A DNA stretch of 64,000 nt, from contig JAUCBJ010006820.1 of assembly GCA_032718475.1 (NCBI GenBank), forward strand, positions 1 to 64,000, written 5' to 3'. The position numbers and the translations under genes were made by a program. Position 1 is the stretch's first letter, and each line of letters opens with the position of its first letter. This DNA comes from Nemertoderma westbladi (lineage: Eukaryota > Xenacoelomorpha > Nemertodermatida > Nemertodermatidae). Positions 11,195 to 23,029 of this stretch are shown here, one piece after another. The notes under the pieces were generated by a model. It saw only the letters and a program-made list of their open reading frames with translations, ran no database searches and was not told the DNA's origin.

Positions 11195-13880
11195 CTATGT
11201 GGAATCTTTTGTCAAATATTTATTTACCTCTGTACTTTCTGACTCTTGTGTCATATATTTACCTGTGTACGTTCTGACTCTTGTGCTATGTGTACGTTCT
11301 GACTCTTGTGCCATATATTTACCTCTGTACGTTCTGACACTTGTGCTATGTGTACGTTCTGACTCTTGTACCATATATTTACCTCTGTTCGTTCTGACTC
11401 TTGTGCCATATATTTACCTCTGTTCTTTCTGACTCTTGTGCTATGTGTACGTTCTGACTCTTGTGCCATATATTTACCTCTGTTCGTTCTGACTCTTGTG
11501 CTATGTGTACGTTGTGACTCTTGTGCTATGTGTACGTTCTGACTCTTGTGCCATATATTTACCTCTGTTCGTTCTGACTCTTGTGCTATGTGTACGTTCT
11601 GACTCTTGTGCCCTATATTTACCTCTGTTCGTTCTGACTCTTGTGCTATGTGTACGTTCTGACTCTTGTGCCATATATTTACCTCTGTTCGTTCTGACTC
11701 TTGTGCTATGTGTACGTTGTGACTCTTGTGCTATGTGTACGTTCTGACTCTTGTGCCATATATTTACCTCTGTTCGTTCTGACTCTTGTGCTATGTGTAC
11801 GTTCTGACTCTTGTGCCCTATATTTACCTCTGTTCGTTCTGACTCTTGTGCTATGTGTACGTTCTGACTCTTGTGCCATATATTTACCTCTGTTCGTTCT
11901 GACTCTTGTGCTATGTGTACGTTGTGACTCTTGTGCTATGTGTAGGTTCTGACTCTTGTGCCATATATTTACCTCTGTTTGTTCTGACTCTTGTGCTATG
12001 TGTACGTTCTGACTCTTGTGCCCTATATTTACCTCTGTTCGTTCTGACTCTTGTGCTATGTGTACGTTCTGACTCTTGTGCCCTATATTTACCTCTGTTC
12101 GTTCTGACACTTGTGCTATGTGTACGTTCTGACTCTTGTACCATATATTTACCTCTGTTCGTTCTGACTCTTGTGCCATATATTTACCTCTGTTCTTTCT
12201 GACTCTTGTGCTATGTGTACGTTCTGACTCTTGTGCCATATATTTACCTCTGTTCGTTCTGACTCTTGTGCTATGTGTACGTTGTGACTCTTGTGCTATG
12301 TGTACGTTCTGACTCTTGTGCCATATATTTACCTCTGTTCGTTCTGACTCTTGTGCTATGTGTACGTTGTGACTCTTGTGCTATGTGTACGTTCTGACTC
12401 TTGTGCCATATATTTACCTCTGTTCGTTCTGACTCTTGTGCTATGTGTACGTTCTGACTCTTGTACCATATATTTACCTCTGTTCGTTCTGACTCTTGTG
12501 CTATGTGTACGTTCTCACTATTGTGCCACATATATTTATTTACCTGTGTACGTTCTGACTATATTTACCTGTGTACGTTCTGATTCTTGTGCCGTATATT
12601 TATCTGTGTACGTTCTGACTCTTGTGCCATAAATGTATATGAGTACGTTCTGTGTACGTCTCTTACATATATTTACCTGAGTACATATTTACCTGTGTAA
12701 GTTTGTGACTCCTGTGGCATATATTTACCTGTGTACGTTCTGACTCTTGTGCCATATATTTATTTACCTATGTACGTTCTGACTCTTGTGCCATATATTT
12801 ACCTGTGTACGTTCTGACTCTTGTGCCATATGTTTACCTGTGTACGTTCTGACTCTTGTGCCATAAATTTATCTGTGTACGTTCAGACTCTTGTGCCATA
12901 TATTTATTTACCCCTGTACGTTCTGAATCTTGTGCCATATATTTACCTGTGTACGTTCTGACTCTTGTGACATATATTTACCTGTGTACGTTATGACTCT
13001 TGTGCCATATATTTATTTACCTCTGTACGTTCTGACTCTTGTGCCATATATTTATTTACCTCTGTACGTTCTGACTCTTGTGCCATATATTTACCTGTGT
13101 ACGTTGACTCTTGTGCCATATATTTACCTCTGTACGTTCTGACTCTTGTGCCATATATTTATTTACCTCTGTACGTTCTGACTCTTGTTCCATATATTTA
13201 CCTGTGTACGTCCTGACTCTTGTGCCGTATATTTACCTGTGTACGTTCTGACTCTTGTGCCATAAATTTATCTGTGTACGTTCAGACTATTGTGCCATAT
13301 ATTTATTTACCTCTGTACGTTCTGACTCTTGTGCCATATATTTATTTACCTCTGTACGTTCTGACTCTTGTGCCATATATTTACCTCTGTACGTTCTGAC
13401 TCTTGTGCCATATATTTATTTACCTCTGTACGTTCTGACTCTTGTTCCATATATTTACCTGTGTACGTTCTGACTCTTGTTCCATATATTTACCTGTGTA
13501 CGTTCTGACTCTTGTGCCATATATTTACCTGTGTACGTTCTGACTCTTGTGCCATAAATTTATCTGTGTACCTTCAGACTATTGTGCCATATATTTATTT
13601 ACCTCTGACGTTCTGACTATTGTGCCATATATTTACCTGTGTACGTTCTGACTCTTGTTCCATATATTTACCTGTGTACGTTCTGACTCTTGTGCCATAT
13701 ATTTACCTGTGTACGTTCTGACTCTTGTGCCATAAATTTATCTGTGTACCTTCAGACTATTGTGCCATATATTTATTTACCTCTGACGTTCTGACTATTG
13801 TGCCATATATTTACCTGTGTACGTTATGACTCTTGTGCCATATATTTATTTACCTCTGTACGTTCTGACTCTTGTGTCCT
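11195..13880. repeat. 2.7-kb minisatellite E with 60-bp and ~35-39-bp registers
   Basis: From about 11,280 to 12,530 the register is close to 60 bp, made of two ~30-bp halves: TATATTTACCTCTGTTCG and CTATGTGTACGTTCTGACTC. From about 12,530 to 13,880 the register changes to ~35-39 bp with TATATTTACCTGTGTACG or a TATTTATTTACC insertion. Both strands carry chance ORFs of 70-177 codons that repeat the unit and are not genes. The array lies upstream of the recognised MATCAP-like exons and could sit inside a 5' intron. Confidence 0.93.
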
Positions 13881-14150
13881 CTTGTTTTACTTGTATTTGT
13901 TGTACCCGGTCAGAAGATCCGCATTGACAAGAACAGATGCAGAAGATGTGACGGATTCGGTGGAATAACACCAACATTGTCATGCCAACGGCCAAACTTG
14001 TAATTTAGTTTAAATTAATCCATCGGCAATGCGATGTGATATCATCCTCCTCCAATTACCAAGGCAACTGAGTTCCCCAAGGAAGTGAACCTCACTCTCC
14101 CAGAATCCCCACGATTGTCAACTGTCTGTTTAATTAATACTGTACCTTTC

Positions 14151-14434
14151 TCAGACTGTACTATGCAGTATTACATTACAGTGAGTACCTCACTCAGACT
14201 GCACTATGCAGTATTACATTGAGTACCTACCTCTCCCTCAGACTGCACTATGCAGCATAGTAGTGAGTACCTCTCTCAGACTGTACCATGCTGTATTACA
14301 GGAGTACCTCTTTCAGACTGTACTATGCTGTATTACAGTGAGTACCTCTCTCAGACTGCACTATGCAGTAATACAGTTAGTACCTCTCTCAGACTGTACT
14401 ATGCAGTATTACAGTGAGTACCTCTCTCACTATG
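14151..14434. repeat. Minisatellite F, ~39-bp unit, ~7 copies
   Basis: Degenerate units containing CAGACTGTACTATGCAGTA and GAGTACCTCTCT. Copies vary by small indels. A 120-codon ORF runs through it but has no protein character. Confidence 0.88.
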
Positions 14435-15476
14435 TAATGAAATATGCCTATGCATGGTTTGGTTCCAGCGAGCCTAGGGTACCGCTATTTCTACCATTGA
14501 ATGTCGGTCGGCCTGTTTCTAATTCTCCCGTGCGTCTGCGCGAAAAATCTTCTTCCATTTCTTTGTGAATCATCCGATCAAGCTGAAAGTTGGCGAATTT
14601 ATTCTAGATCCTGGGGAGTAGATATTAGGAAGTGTCTTTCTGAGTTCGCTGATCCATGTGCAGTAGGCCCTACTTACTGCTGTCGTACAAAGACTAAAAG
14701 CTCAAAAATATTCCCTTGAGTGTTCCCATCTCACCGATGGCCTTCCATTGCGGTCGGACTAACGGTTCGAGTATTTCGCTCTGTGATGCTCCGGCCTATT
14801 CCTATGCTGTTTGAAGGCATCACGAACGAGGCTCTCTAAGTTAGATATCTACTGTAGGCCTTCACCACCTATAAATTATTGTGCACGGCCTACATGGTGC
14901 AAGTTTTACTTTGTAAAAGAGACAACTATTTTTATTAAGTAAAAATGTTCAAATATCATTGACACATATTACATAAACATATACGCCTAGGCCTACACTA
15001 CACTACACATACAACAAATATTAATAATGTGATTAGTCTATTGAGTACATAAACCCATTTGGCATAATCCTTATCTACCTCAATCCAAAACATAGGCACA
15101 TTTTAAAGAACAATAGACAACGTTTGTACGTAGTGTGTTAAGTACAGTAGTAGCGCCTTGCCAAAATAGAATAAGTTTTAGGGGGAAATGTTCTTAAAAA
15201 CATTTAACCTTATCTCGGACTATCCCCTTACCTCCACCGATGAGGGGGGATGGAATATACTCACGAAGGGTCTCAAACGAAAGAATTTCAAAAAACAACA
15301 CCTGTTGTTTAGTCCTAGGACAAAACAACACATTTTTTACGTAGACTATCTTACAGAGTGTTGTTTTGCCCGGAATAAATAATGTTCAACAACAGATTTA
15401 ATATGGCATATATTTGGTATTTTTATTCGATATTTTATTTGTTAATTTATTCCGCCATTTTATATTCGAATGTAGC
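14435..15476. other. Unassigned spacer
   Basis: GC content rises around 14,470-14,860 compared with the surroundings. Small ORFs exist on both strands, none with a recognisable family or splice signals that join to the MATCAP-like gene. It could include an untranslated or N-terminal exon, but I cannot show this. Confidence 0.35.
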
Positions 15477-15728
15477 GGTACCAAGCTGTAGTACAGTAGT
15501 AGTAGTGCACCACCTAGCGGTACCAAGCTGTAGTACAGTAGTAGTTGTGCACCACCTAGCGGTACCAAGCTGTAGTACAGTAGTAGTAGTGCACCACCTA
15601 GCGGTACCAAGCTGTAGTACAGTAGTAGTTGTGCACCACCTAGCGGTACCAAGCTGTAGTACAGTAGTAGTTGTGCACCACCTAGCGGTACCAAGCTGTA
15701 GTACAGTAGTAGTTGTGCACCACCTAGC
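15477..15728. repeat. Six tandem 42-bp copies
   Basis: Exactly six units starting GGTACCAAGCTGTAGTACAG and ending CACCACCTAGC. The main variant alternates GTAGTAGTAG and GTAGTAGTTG. The unit is a multiple of three and lacks stops in several frames, so ORFs of 98-119 codons appear on both strands; they are artefacts. Confidence 0.95.
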
Positions 15729-16157
15729 GCTCAAGCGGTGAATTGTCTGGAGCACGATTAAGGACAATAACGATTGGTTAAAGATAGGCTACAGTAACGC
15801 GGTGTGTTTTCGATTCAATATTAAATTTACTGTCTACGGCCTGCTTGTTCTGTTAGTTAATTTAATATTTAATTATTATTATAGATACCAGGAAGTGGGA
15901 GCAAATTTAGGTACTGAAATCAATAGTGGAGTGACATATTGAATCGAAAAAAATTGAGAAAAAGTATCAGAAAAAATACATAAATGTGACTTCAGACCCA
16001 CTTGTACCATTCACCAATAACAATAAAAAATTAGCCTTAAAACTACAGTGGAGCTGAAGTGCAACGTCGTGAATAAATACGTAGAAGTATGTTCTAGAAG
16101 TCCTTGATCAAATACAATATACAACCTTCACTGACTAAAGTCTGAATTAATAATTAT
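15729..16157. other. Spacer, nothing recognised
   Basis: AT-rich DNA without ORFs or repeats I can support. Confidence 0.4.
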
Positions 16158-16292
16158 TTATTACATGGGAAAAAAGTAGAACTTTTTTTCATTATTCTCG
16201 AGGCATTTTATTTACCGAGCGCCAGCGAGGTTAATAAAGGGACGAGAGAATAATGAAAAAATATGTTCTACGTTTTTTTCCCATGTAATACG
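16158..16292. repeat. Fold-back (hairpin) element
   Basis: Two arms of about 44-50 bp are inverted copies: the left arm has TATTACATGGGAAAAAA, GTAGAAC and TTTCATTATTCTCG, and the right arm carries their reverse complements in mirrored order. Pairing continues inside with TTTATTTACC against GGTTAATAAA, leaving an apical loop near GAGCGCCAGCGA. The structure resembles a small fold-back MITE. No target duplication could be fixed. Confidence 0.8.
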
Positions 16293-16599
16293 TAATTTTA
16301 TTCTTAGATTAGTACTTGTTTGTTGCTCAATTCTTTAATAAAACATAGAGCGATATACTACAGTACAGTTGTGTTACAAAAAAATTAGTAGTATTTTGTG
16401 CTACTGTAAAAACAGTAGTATTTTACTATATTGGTTCCATAGTTACTGCGATTCTAATTACTGTACTATTCGACTCCTGATGCTGCCTTACTCAATGTTA
16501 AATAATTTAGTGTTCCCGAATATTTATTACGTAACTAGAGAGAGCCGCTTAACAACATAAACCAATATTGGATATTGAGTTCCATTTTGGAGTTCGCCG

Positions 16600-17070
16600 C
16601 GCAGACATTAAATTTACCATAACTTTTGAGTGTGTGAATGAATTTTGCTCAAATTAGGTGGAAACCATGACCTACTATATCTAGCTATTATATCTATCCT
16701 ACTACAGTATCTATGTATAGATACGACCCGCCAAGCTGCTGCAAAGCCCCTAAATTTAGTGGGCCAGTTATTTCTCTTAGATAAAACCCCTGAAACAATA
16801 TGTCTAGCGCGTCGAAAGTACTTGTCCCTAAGTAAAATTATGTCCTCTTTCAGATGAGACAAATAAAAAGTTAATAGCTCCAGTAGTTTTCGAGATATGA
16901 GGAGTTCCTGGTGCCCATACCATATCAACACCTTTCGGAATTGATAAAATTACACAAAATACATCACCCTTCAAGACTTTGGTATAACCATTAAACCATA
17001 TTATGCTTTTCTGGTTTGTTGAATTCATTTATTAGTAATCGAAAGCAAGATTAGAAGCAAAATTTTCATT
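16600..17070 (-). repeat. Dispersed repeat family 1, minus-strand copy
   Basis: The core at about 16,800-17,037 is the reverse complement, with some mismatches, of 21,484-21,685. Shared landmarks in family orientation are AGTCTTGAAGGGTGATGTAT, CATATCTCGAAAACTACTGG and AAGAGGACATAATTTTA. The two copies form inverted repeats 4.5 kb apart. Both carry a short open frame, but not one I recognise. Confidence 0.82.
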
Positions 17071-17254
17071 TTTTTATCAATAGATAGTAAAAGAGCACCA
17101 AAAGTGCAAGTATCACTTTTTTCAAAAGTGGTAAATTGGCCGTACAGTTTGGCTACTGAGGTTTTAGAATCTGTTGATTTCATTGGGAAGGTTTATTCCT
17201 CTACATCAAACATATCGAAGAGTTGTGTAATATAACAACATAGGCATGTTGTTA

Positions 17255-17480
17255 TATTAGTTATTAGCCTTAGCCAGTTATTTGTGCCCCTGGAGCACGA
17301 AAAAAACATTTAATGGAAATATGATAATGAAAAATCACCACGAAAACAAATTGATTTTATGACCATATGGGTTTTTTGGGATGCTGATCACGAATATGAC
17401 ACTGAAAAATATCGTACCTTGTTGATTACGGCTTTTTTGGATACGTGTCAATGTGCGACGAAAAACGATAGTCGCGTTAC
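17255..17480 (+). repeat. Dispersed repeat family 2, copy 1
   Basis: Shares GGAGCACGAAAAAAACA, AAATATGATAATGAAA, TATGACCATATGGGTTTT and GAATATGACACTGAAA with 29,125-29,300 in the same orientation. No coding content. Confidence 0.82.
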
Positions 17481-19270
17481 CACGAATTATTTTTAACGAG
17501 TTGTATCGTGATTAGCGACCTTGAAAACCAGTATAGTTCAGAATTACCAAACCAAAGGCAAAATTGAACAGTTTCAAATTTTTGCTACTTGTACTTTTCG
17601 TTCTGGGGCACCAGAATTGCACCAAAAGTAGGTTTGCACATACCAGAAATATTTATAACTACTTTCATCGTGATCAGCGACCTCGAAAACTCGAAATTTC
17701 TAAAATAACCACCCTCACCCCCTGCCCCCACCGCCCCTCCCCGGCCAATTAAGTACTATAGTACTGTAATATAGCCCGGGCCAGATAGCAGATAGGGTTA
17801 AACGTACCGGTAGCGTAACTCGGGATTACGGTAGTAACTGAATATGAATCTCTTAATTCCACATCAAACACATAAACACATAGTAGAGTAGAGTAAAATA
17901 AAGTATCAGTTCCTCAAATCATTAAACGACACTATATTCCAGGATAGTTAATAATAATTCCCCTAAATAATATCAGTTCCTCATTATAATGAAGTCGTAA
18001 TATTAATTTATCTCAGCATATCTATTATGTATCAATAACCTTTGTCTATTAAATCCAAGACAGTAAGAAGCGAACACTGTTGTTAAGGTGGTCACGCATA
18101 TTGTCTTACTTGAGATCCTCCGAAAGGGCCGATATGTCTTCGGGGGATTCAGATAGGAGTCCCGCTGGTTTAGGCAGGAGAATAAACCTAGCATGATGGT
18201 TCTTAAATAACCGGCCGGCCCTCCAACCCCAAGTCCAGCAGTAGCTTCATCTCTACATCAGATAAAGAAACTAATTTTACTCTCCTTCATGAATTTCGAT
18301 AGACGATGGACGGTATATTCTTTTTACTGGCGGTCTCCGAGGAATTTGAGGCATTTATAGCACAATGAAGTCGGAACAGATTCCGGGTTTACTGAATATA
18401 TCGCCCGTCGAAATGTACAAATGTTAGTGGTAGGCCCTGGTGTCATCTGATCTGTAAAAAAGCCCTGACTAGTCGAACTAAGTGCCACTCTGTAGACCGA
18501 GCGAGCGAGCGGCTCATGCTATACACAGCACTTTCCAACTATAACTGCTACGGCCTCCCCTCCATACAGATTCAGATACTATGTCCAGATTAGATTAGGC
18601 CCCCGTGCCCGTGGCTGCCAGCCCGTGTAGAAGGTGATAATAAATAGTCAAATAAACACAGGTAATCAGGTAATGTAATAATGATAAGGCATTGATGCCT
18701 AACACCAGCAGTAACAGCATAATGAGTCAGCACTCAGCAGTAATGTAATGCCTAACGCAGTAGTGCAGTGCAATGCACATACCACATACAGAATAATATC
18801 GTCCCTTTCATTTTCAAACAACCTAAATGACAAAATTGACTTTTCCTGTAAAACGGCATTTTCGATTCTAATTTTGTTTGAAAGTAATATTCCAGGATTT
18901 TGGTCTTATTTACTTTTAAATACATTAAATGTAACGATTTTAAACAAAAACAGTTATGGTATTGGAATTATGTAACATATTATGTAGAAAACTATGTATA
19001 GGGATATAGGTTGTTTCAAAATAATATTACATTTTTTACAATGATTACCCAAAAAGCATTAAAACCCTTAAGACAAATTCGAATATTAAGTTTTAAAAAT
19101 ATAAATCAAATCTCCCTCTATCATAATGAATAACAATTCTAGCTCCTGATTCGTTGTTTCCAATTTTATATCAACGTTTCCGGGGCTTAGTCTATTTATA
19201 ATAGTAATATGTGTTATTTAGGTTGTTTTAAAAAAAAATTTCTTTATAATGCGGTCTATGCAAAACTGGC
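17481..19270. other. Spacer, no gene recognised
   Basis: AT-rich with scattered short ORFs of 60-75 codons and no family resemblance. A C-rich patch lies at 17,710-17,745 and a GAGC repeat near 18,497. Confidence 0.4.
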
Positions 19271-20200
19271 ATATGGTCAATTCCATAAGAAACGGGCAAA
19301 AAAGTTAAAAAATAAAATGCATAATTTGTTATCACTGAATACACTTTCTGGTGCCATTTTTATCACAGATTATGAATATTATATTTAAAAGTCATCACTA
19401 GGTCATCATGTACAGATTTAGTAAAATGAATGAGAGTATCTCTTTTTTTGAGATAATTCTTCAAAATTAAGTCAGTTTATGATCCGTCATAATTTCTAAA
19501 GTACACGGAATAAATTGATGTTTTCGGTATCAATATCAAGGTTATCTATTACTGCATCAATTAAGCTATTACAAAGTGGTAGTGCATACTTGCATGTAAA
19601 GAAAATTTGGTGTTAAATAAACTCTTGTAAATTTCACACACGTCCGACACTTTTTTTTCACAATTTTCACTATTTACACGGCCAATCAAATAGAGTTGGT
19701 TTTTTGGAAGTTATTGAAGTGCTGAACTGAAAGCCTCTGCTATTGGTTGTTGCTCTTGGCAACAGCCATGTACAGAAGCCCAGAATATGCACCTTTGTTT
19801 GACCAACGTCCGACACCTAAAATGTAACTGTAATGTGATTGGATGTAAAACATTATTAGATGGCTTTACCCGACATTAAAATGTCACATAAAACAATAGT
19901 TAATTCCAGCAAGTAGTTGCCAATTTGTTCCGGGGAAGGGCCAGGATCCGTAGTACATACCGTTTCGAGATTCCCACGTTTGAAGGTCTACCAAACTAAT
20001 TTACGGAATCCATAGGGTAACCGGCAATGAACAACAATTTAATTATAATTCGATAAGCATGTCGAATAGTCGTTGGTATTACCATCACTATTACTATTTG
20101 ACTGTTGCTACCTGTTACCTGTTTCGTTAGGCCAATGATTTGACTTTCAAGATGGGTCATTGTTATAAATGTTGTCGCGCTCAAGACTCAAGTAATGTTA

Positions 20201-20217
20201 CCCCCCCCCCCCCCCCC
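20201..20217 (+). repeat. C17 homopolymer
   Basis: Uninterrupted run of 17 C. It may form G-quadruplex DNA on the minus strand. Confidence 0.9.
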
Positions 20218-20405
20218 ATTCCTGTTAGCCCATGTATATAATTGTATTATTCTACTCATTTCCCTCATTTGATAACATCATTGCTTATTTTTACCGTCTC
20301 CATAACTTGCTCTTTTCCCCAAATTGGTAACATCTGTTTATTGTTTTGGAGAGAAAAATAATAGTATGTTTTTGCTTTATCAGTAATCTAGTTTGGTGGG
20401 TGGGT

Positions 20406-20427
20406 GGGGGGGGGGGGGGGGGGGGGG
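20406..20427 (+). repeat. G22 homopolymer
   Basis: Uninterrupted run of about 22 G preceded by TGGGTGGG. Exact length is unreliable in sequencing. Confidence 0.9.
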
Positions 20428-21483
20428 AGAATCGCTAAGTGCGACGGTGGGAGGGGGGTAACAGCACGGGACGATACTTCCATTGATTTATCCACATTAG
20501 TACAAATATAAGAATCTGGATAAGTCTGTTATAATTGGAACGTCCGACACCATAATTCCGACACAAAACGTCCGACACCATTTAATTTACAATCAAACTG
20601 CAAAAACTGTGCGTTAGATTGATGATATTACAAAAGTTTGATATATATTAGTTAAACACATAGTTGCAGATTATTGTGGTTAACCATAATTTAACCATTT
20701 AGCACCACATAAAAAGTTTTCGAGAAATAAGTGATAAAAAAATGTACAGTTCGATAAACATGCCATAGTTTGAAAAGTTGTGAACGAAATTATTTTATTT
20801 TTCTACCCCCGTAAAGCAGAGATGTTGTTTAAGACAAAGCGAATATGAACCCTCGCATTCATTACCAACAAAGTACAAATAAAAGAACCTGGATTAGTGG
20901 GCAAATCCAAACGTCCGACACCAAACGTCCGACACCATTTCAATTCCAATCAAACTACAAAAACTGTATGTTAGATTTAGGATATTACAAAGGTTGGATT
21001 AATAATAGGTAGCCAAATAGTTGCTGATCACTGTGGTTAGCCAAAATTTGCAAAAGCTCTCATCGGCACTGTTACACGAATGTTTTAATTTTTAGCCAAA
21101 AATTACTGTCCCAAAACTCAAACGTCCGACACCCACTTTTTAAACTCGAATTTCTAGAACTCTAGTAGTTTTCAGTGGACTCATTATGTGTTCTCATATA
21201 GAGCTTCGAATTTGGGGTAGTATAAGCATTACTCTGATTGACCTTGAATTAACAACTTCCTACAAATAGTAAAAAACAACCGAAAATTTGGGTTTGCCCC
21301 AACGTCCGACACCATGGAATTGACCATATAGGTGGTTTTAAAACGATAACGGCCAAATGACCACTTTTGACTATTTGAAAATTTCGAGCTACTTGTAATT
21401 TTGGTTTTGCTACTTTTTTAAAATAAACAATGATGATTTTATTCTAATTTCGTTTTCGATTACTAATAATTAATTCGACTATC

Positions 21484-21680
21484 CAAAAAAGCATAATGTG
21501 GTTTAATGGTTATACTAAAGTCTTGAAGGGTGATGTATTTTGAGTAATTTTATCAATTCCGAAAAGTTATGATATGGTATGGGTGCCAGGAACTCCTCAT
21601 ATCTCGAAAACTACTGGAGCTATTAACTTTTTATTTCTCTCCCCTGAAAGAGGACATAATTTTAGTTAATGACAAGTACT
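21484..21680 (+). repeat. Dispersed repeat family 1, plus-strand copy interrupted by a LINE
   Basis: Matches the minus-strand copy at 16.8-17.04 kb. Similarity stops at GACAAGTACTT, exactly where the poly(A)/(T) end of the LINE begins. The other copy continues past this point. The LINE therefore inserted into this repeat. Confidence 0.8.
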
Positions 21681-23029
21681 TTTTTTTTTTTTTTTTTTTT
21701 TTAACATTTATTATCCAAAGAAGAGGACAATTGGGCAACAAGCCGAAGCTTATGAGAGCCCTCTTGTCAATAATTACAATACAATTTGCACAACAGACAT
21801 ACAAAGGAAAGAAGCACAGTGCACATACCCAGGTACTACTACATAAAAAGGAACGAGGTATCACACACACCACACATACCCAAACCAAAAACATACGTGA
21901 AGATCCAGCGCAGTAGGAAGTTGAAAAATTGATATCCCAAAAGTAAGCCAGCAATTAAGCGATCAGTAGAGTGAATATAGAAAATTACTGTTACAACTAA
22001 GTGGAATAAAAAAAAAAAAAATTTTGTGTGTTGCAACCACAAATGTTGGAAATTAAAATTTGTAGAGGCGAAGATTTAGGTTAAAAAAGAATTACTATAG
22101 GTTCGGTTGTAATTTAAAAAAATAATATCTGGGTTTATTGTAGGTTATTCATTTCATTAAGATAATGAGCGTCTAGGTCGCCGTGCCGATGTCGGATGAC
22201 ACTAATACCCTAGGAAATTAAAACGACCCGTGTTGGATACAAATGCGGAGATTATGTCGATAAGAGCCTGCGCCTTGGTGTGCTGCATAGTTATGGAGGG
22301 TGGGTGATTAACATCTGTTGGAGGGCCATATAAGATAGTAGTCAATGTTGGCCTTAGTCCTAAATTTGAAATAGCTGCATGCAAGACAACATGAAGAGAG
22401 TGATAATGGAAACATTCCATAAAGTAGTGGAATGCGTCCTCTCGCTGATGACCGCAGGAACATGATTTTGTTAATTTAACATGGTTAGAGAAGAGATCGG
22501 AATTCAGTGAGGAGCAATTGCATCTGAGTCGCGCCAATAGGCCATTGATTGATGGTGATCCCAGGGTATAATAATAAGGAACAGGAGACGAGAAACATAT
22601 TACTGGAAATACACCATTCCTGAAACTTTCAATTGTGCCTGAAGAACGCAAATCGATCGGAAGTGAGTTCCACAATCTAACAGTAGAAGGTAGGAACGAA
22701 TCTCTGTAGAAGTTCCTATGGGCCATAGGAGGGCGTACATTCGTGGAGTTGCGGGTGTTGTATGCACTAGCGGACCTAACAACAGGTGGAAGGATATCCA
22801 ATAAGTGTTGGGGGGCGCGGTCCGTCATCATTTTGTAGAATACACACAATTTCTGAAAATCTCGTCTTTGTTGAAGTGGGCACAGCCCAGATTCCTTATA
22901 CAGTTTGCTCGTGTGGCAAGAAACTGTCAATCTGCAAACTATTCGAATAGCTTCCTTATTTAGGAGCTCCAACTCCATTTTGAGATCCTGAGAGCAGTTG
23001 TTCCAAACGGTACTGGCATACAGGCATAC
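21681..23029 (-). mobile_element. 5'-truncated non-LTR retrotransposon (LINE) 3' end
   Basis: Minus-strand element. It ends in a 24-base poly(A), seen as T24 at 21,681-21,703 on the plus strand, immediately preceded by AATAAA. A ~500-bp 3' UTR follows the ORF stop at 22,202. The coding part begins mid-protein near 23,019 and borders minisatellite G directly, the usual picture of 5' truncation. No clear target-site duplication was found, perhaps because the truncated end lies in a repeat. Confidence 0.85.
22202..23019 (-). CDS. LINE reverse transcriptase C-terminal fragment (partial)
   Basis: The frame is open upstream of the ATG at 22,978 and reads LYASTVWNN, a motif that follows the RT core in CR1/jockey-like LINEs. 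Next come EAIRIV, RRDFQKLCVFYKMM, the RNSTNVRPP region and SFLPSTVRLWNSLP, the standard C-terminal landmarks. The tail has a Cys/His cluster (CSCGHQREDAFHYFMEC) like the CCHC-type end of such ORF2 proteins. The catalytic YADD-type part and the endonuclease are missing, so this fragment cannot be active. Clade is uncertain. Confidence 0.82.

Larger units (their letters stand above)
19271..21327. mobile_element. Candidate non-autonomous element with short inverted ends
   Basis: ATATGGTCAATTCCAT near 19,271 is the inverse of the sequence near 21,311-21,327. Between them the word CGTCCGACACC or a close variant occurs about eight times (around 19,640, 19,808, 20,541, 20,567, 20,911, 20,925, 21,121 and 21,301). 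Segments 20,500-20,700 and 20,865-21,060 are diverged copies of each other. It encodes nothing recognisable. A defunct DNA transposon is one reading; a locally duplicated spacer is the alternative. Confidence 0.45.

Noticed and set aside
11199-12632. ORFs on both strands, including one of 177 codons with QESERTHSTRV repeats
   Set aside because: Chance frames in a 60-bp register; no conserved protein and no splice context.
14440-14720. N-terminal exon of the MATCAP-like gene or a small gene
   Set aside because: Short frames on both strands lack donors in the required phase and any recognisable sequence.
15382-15767. ORFs of 98-119 codons with Val/His or Leu/Tyr repeats
   Set aside because: Created by six 42-bp units open in several frames.
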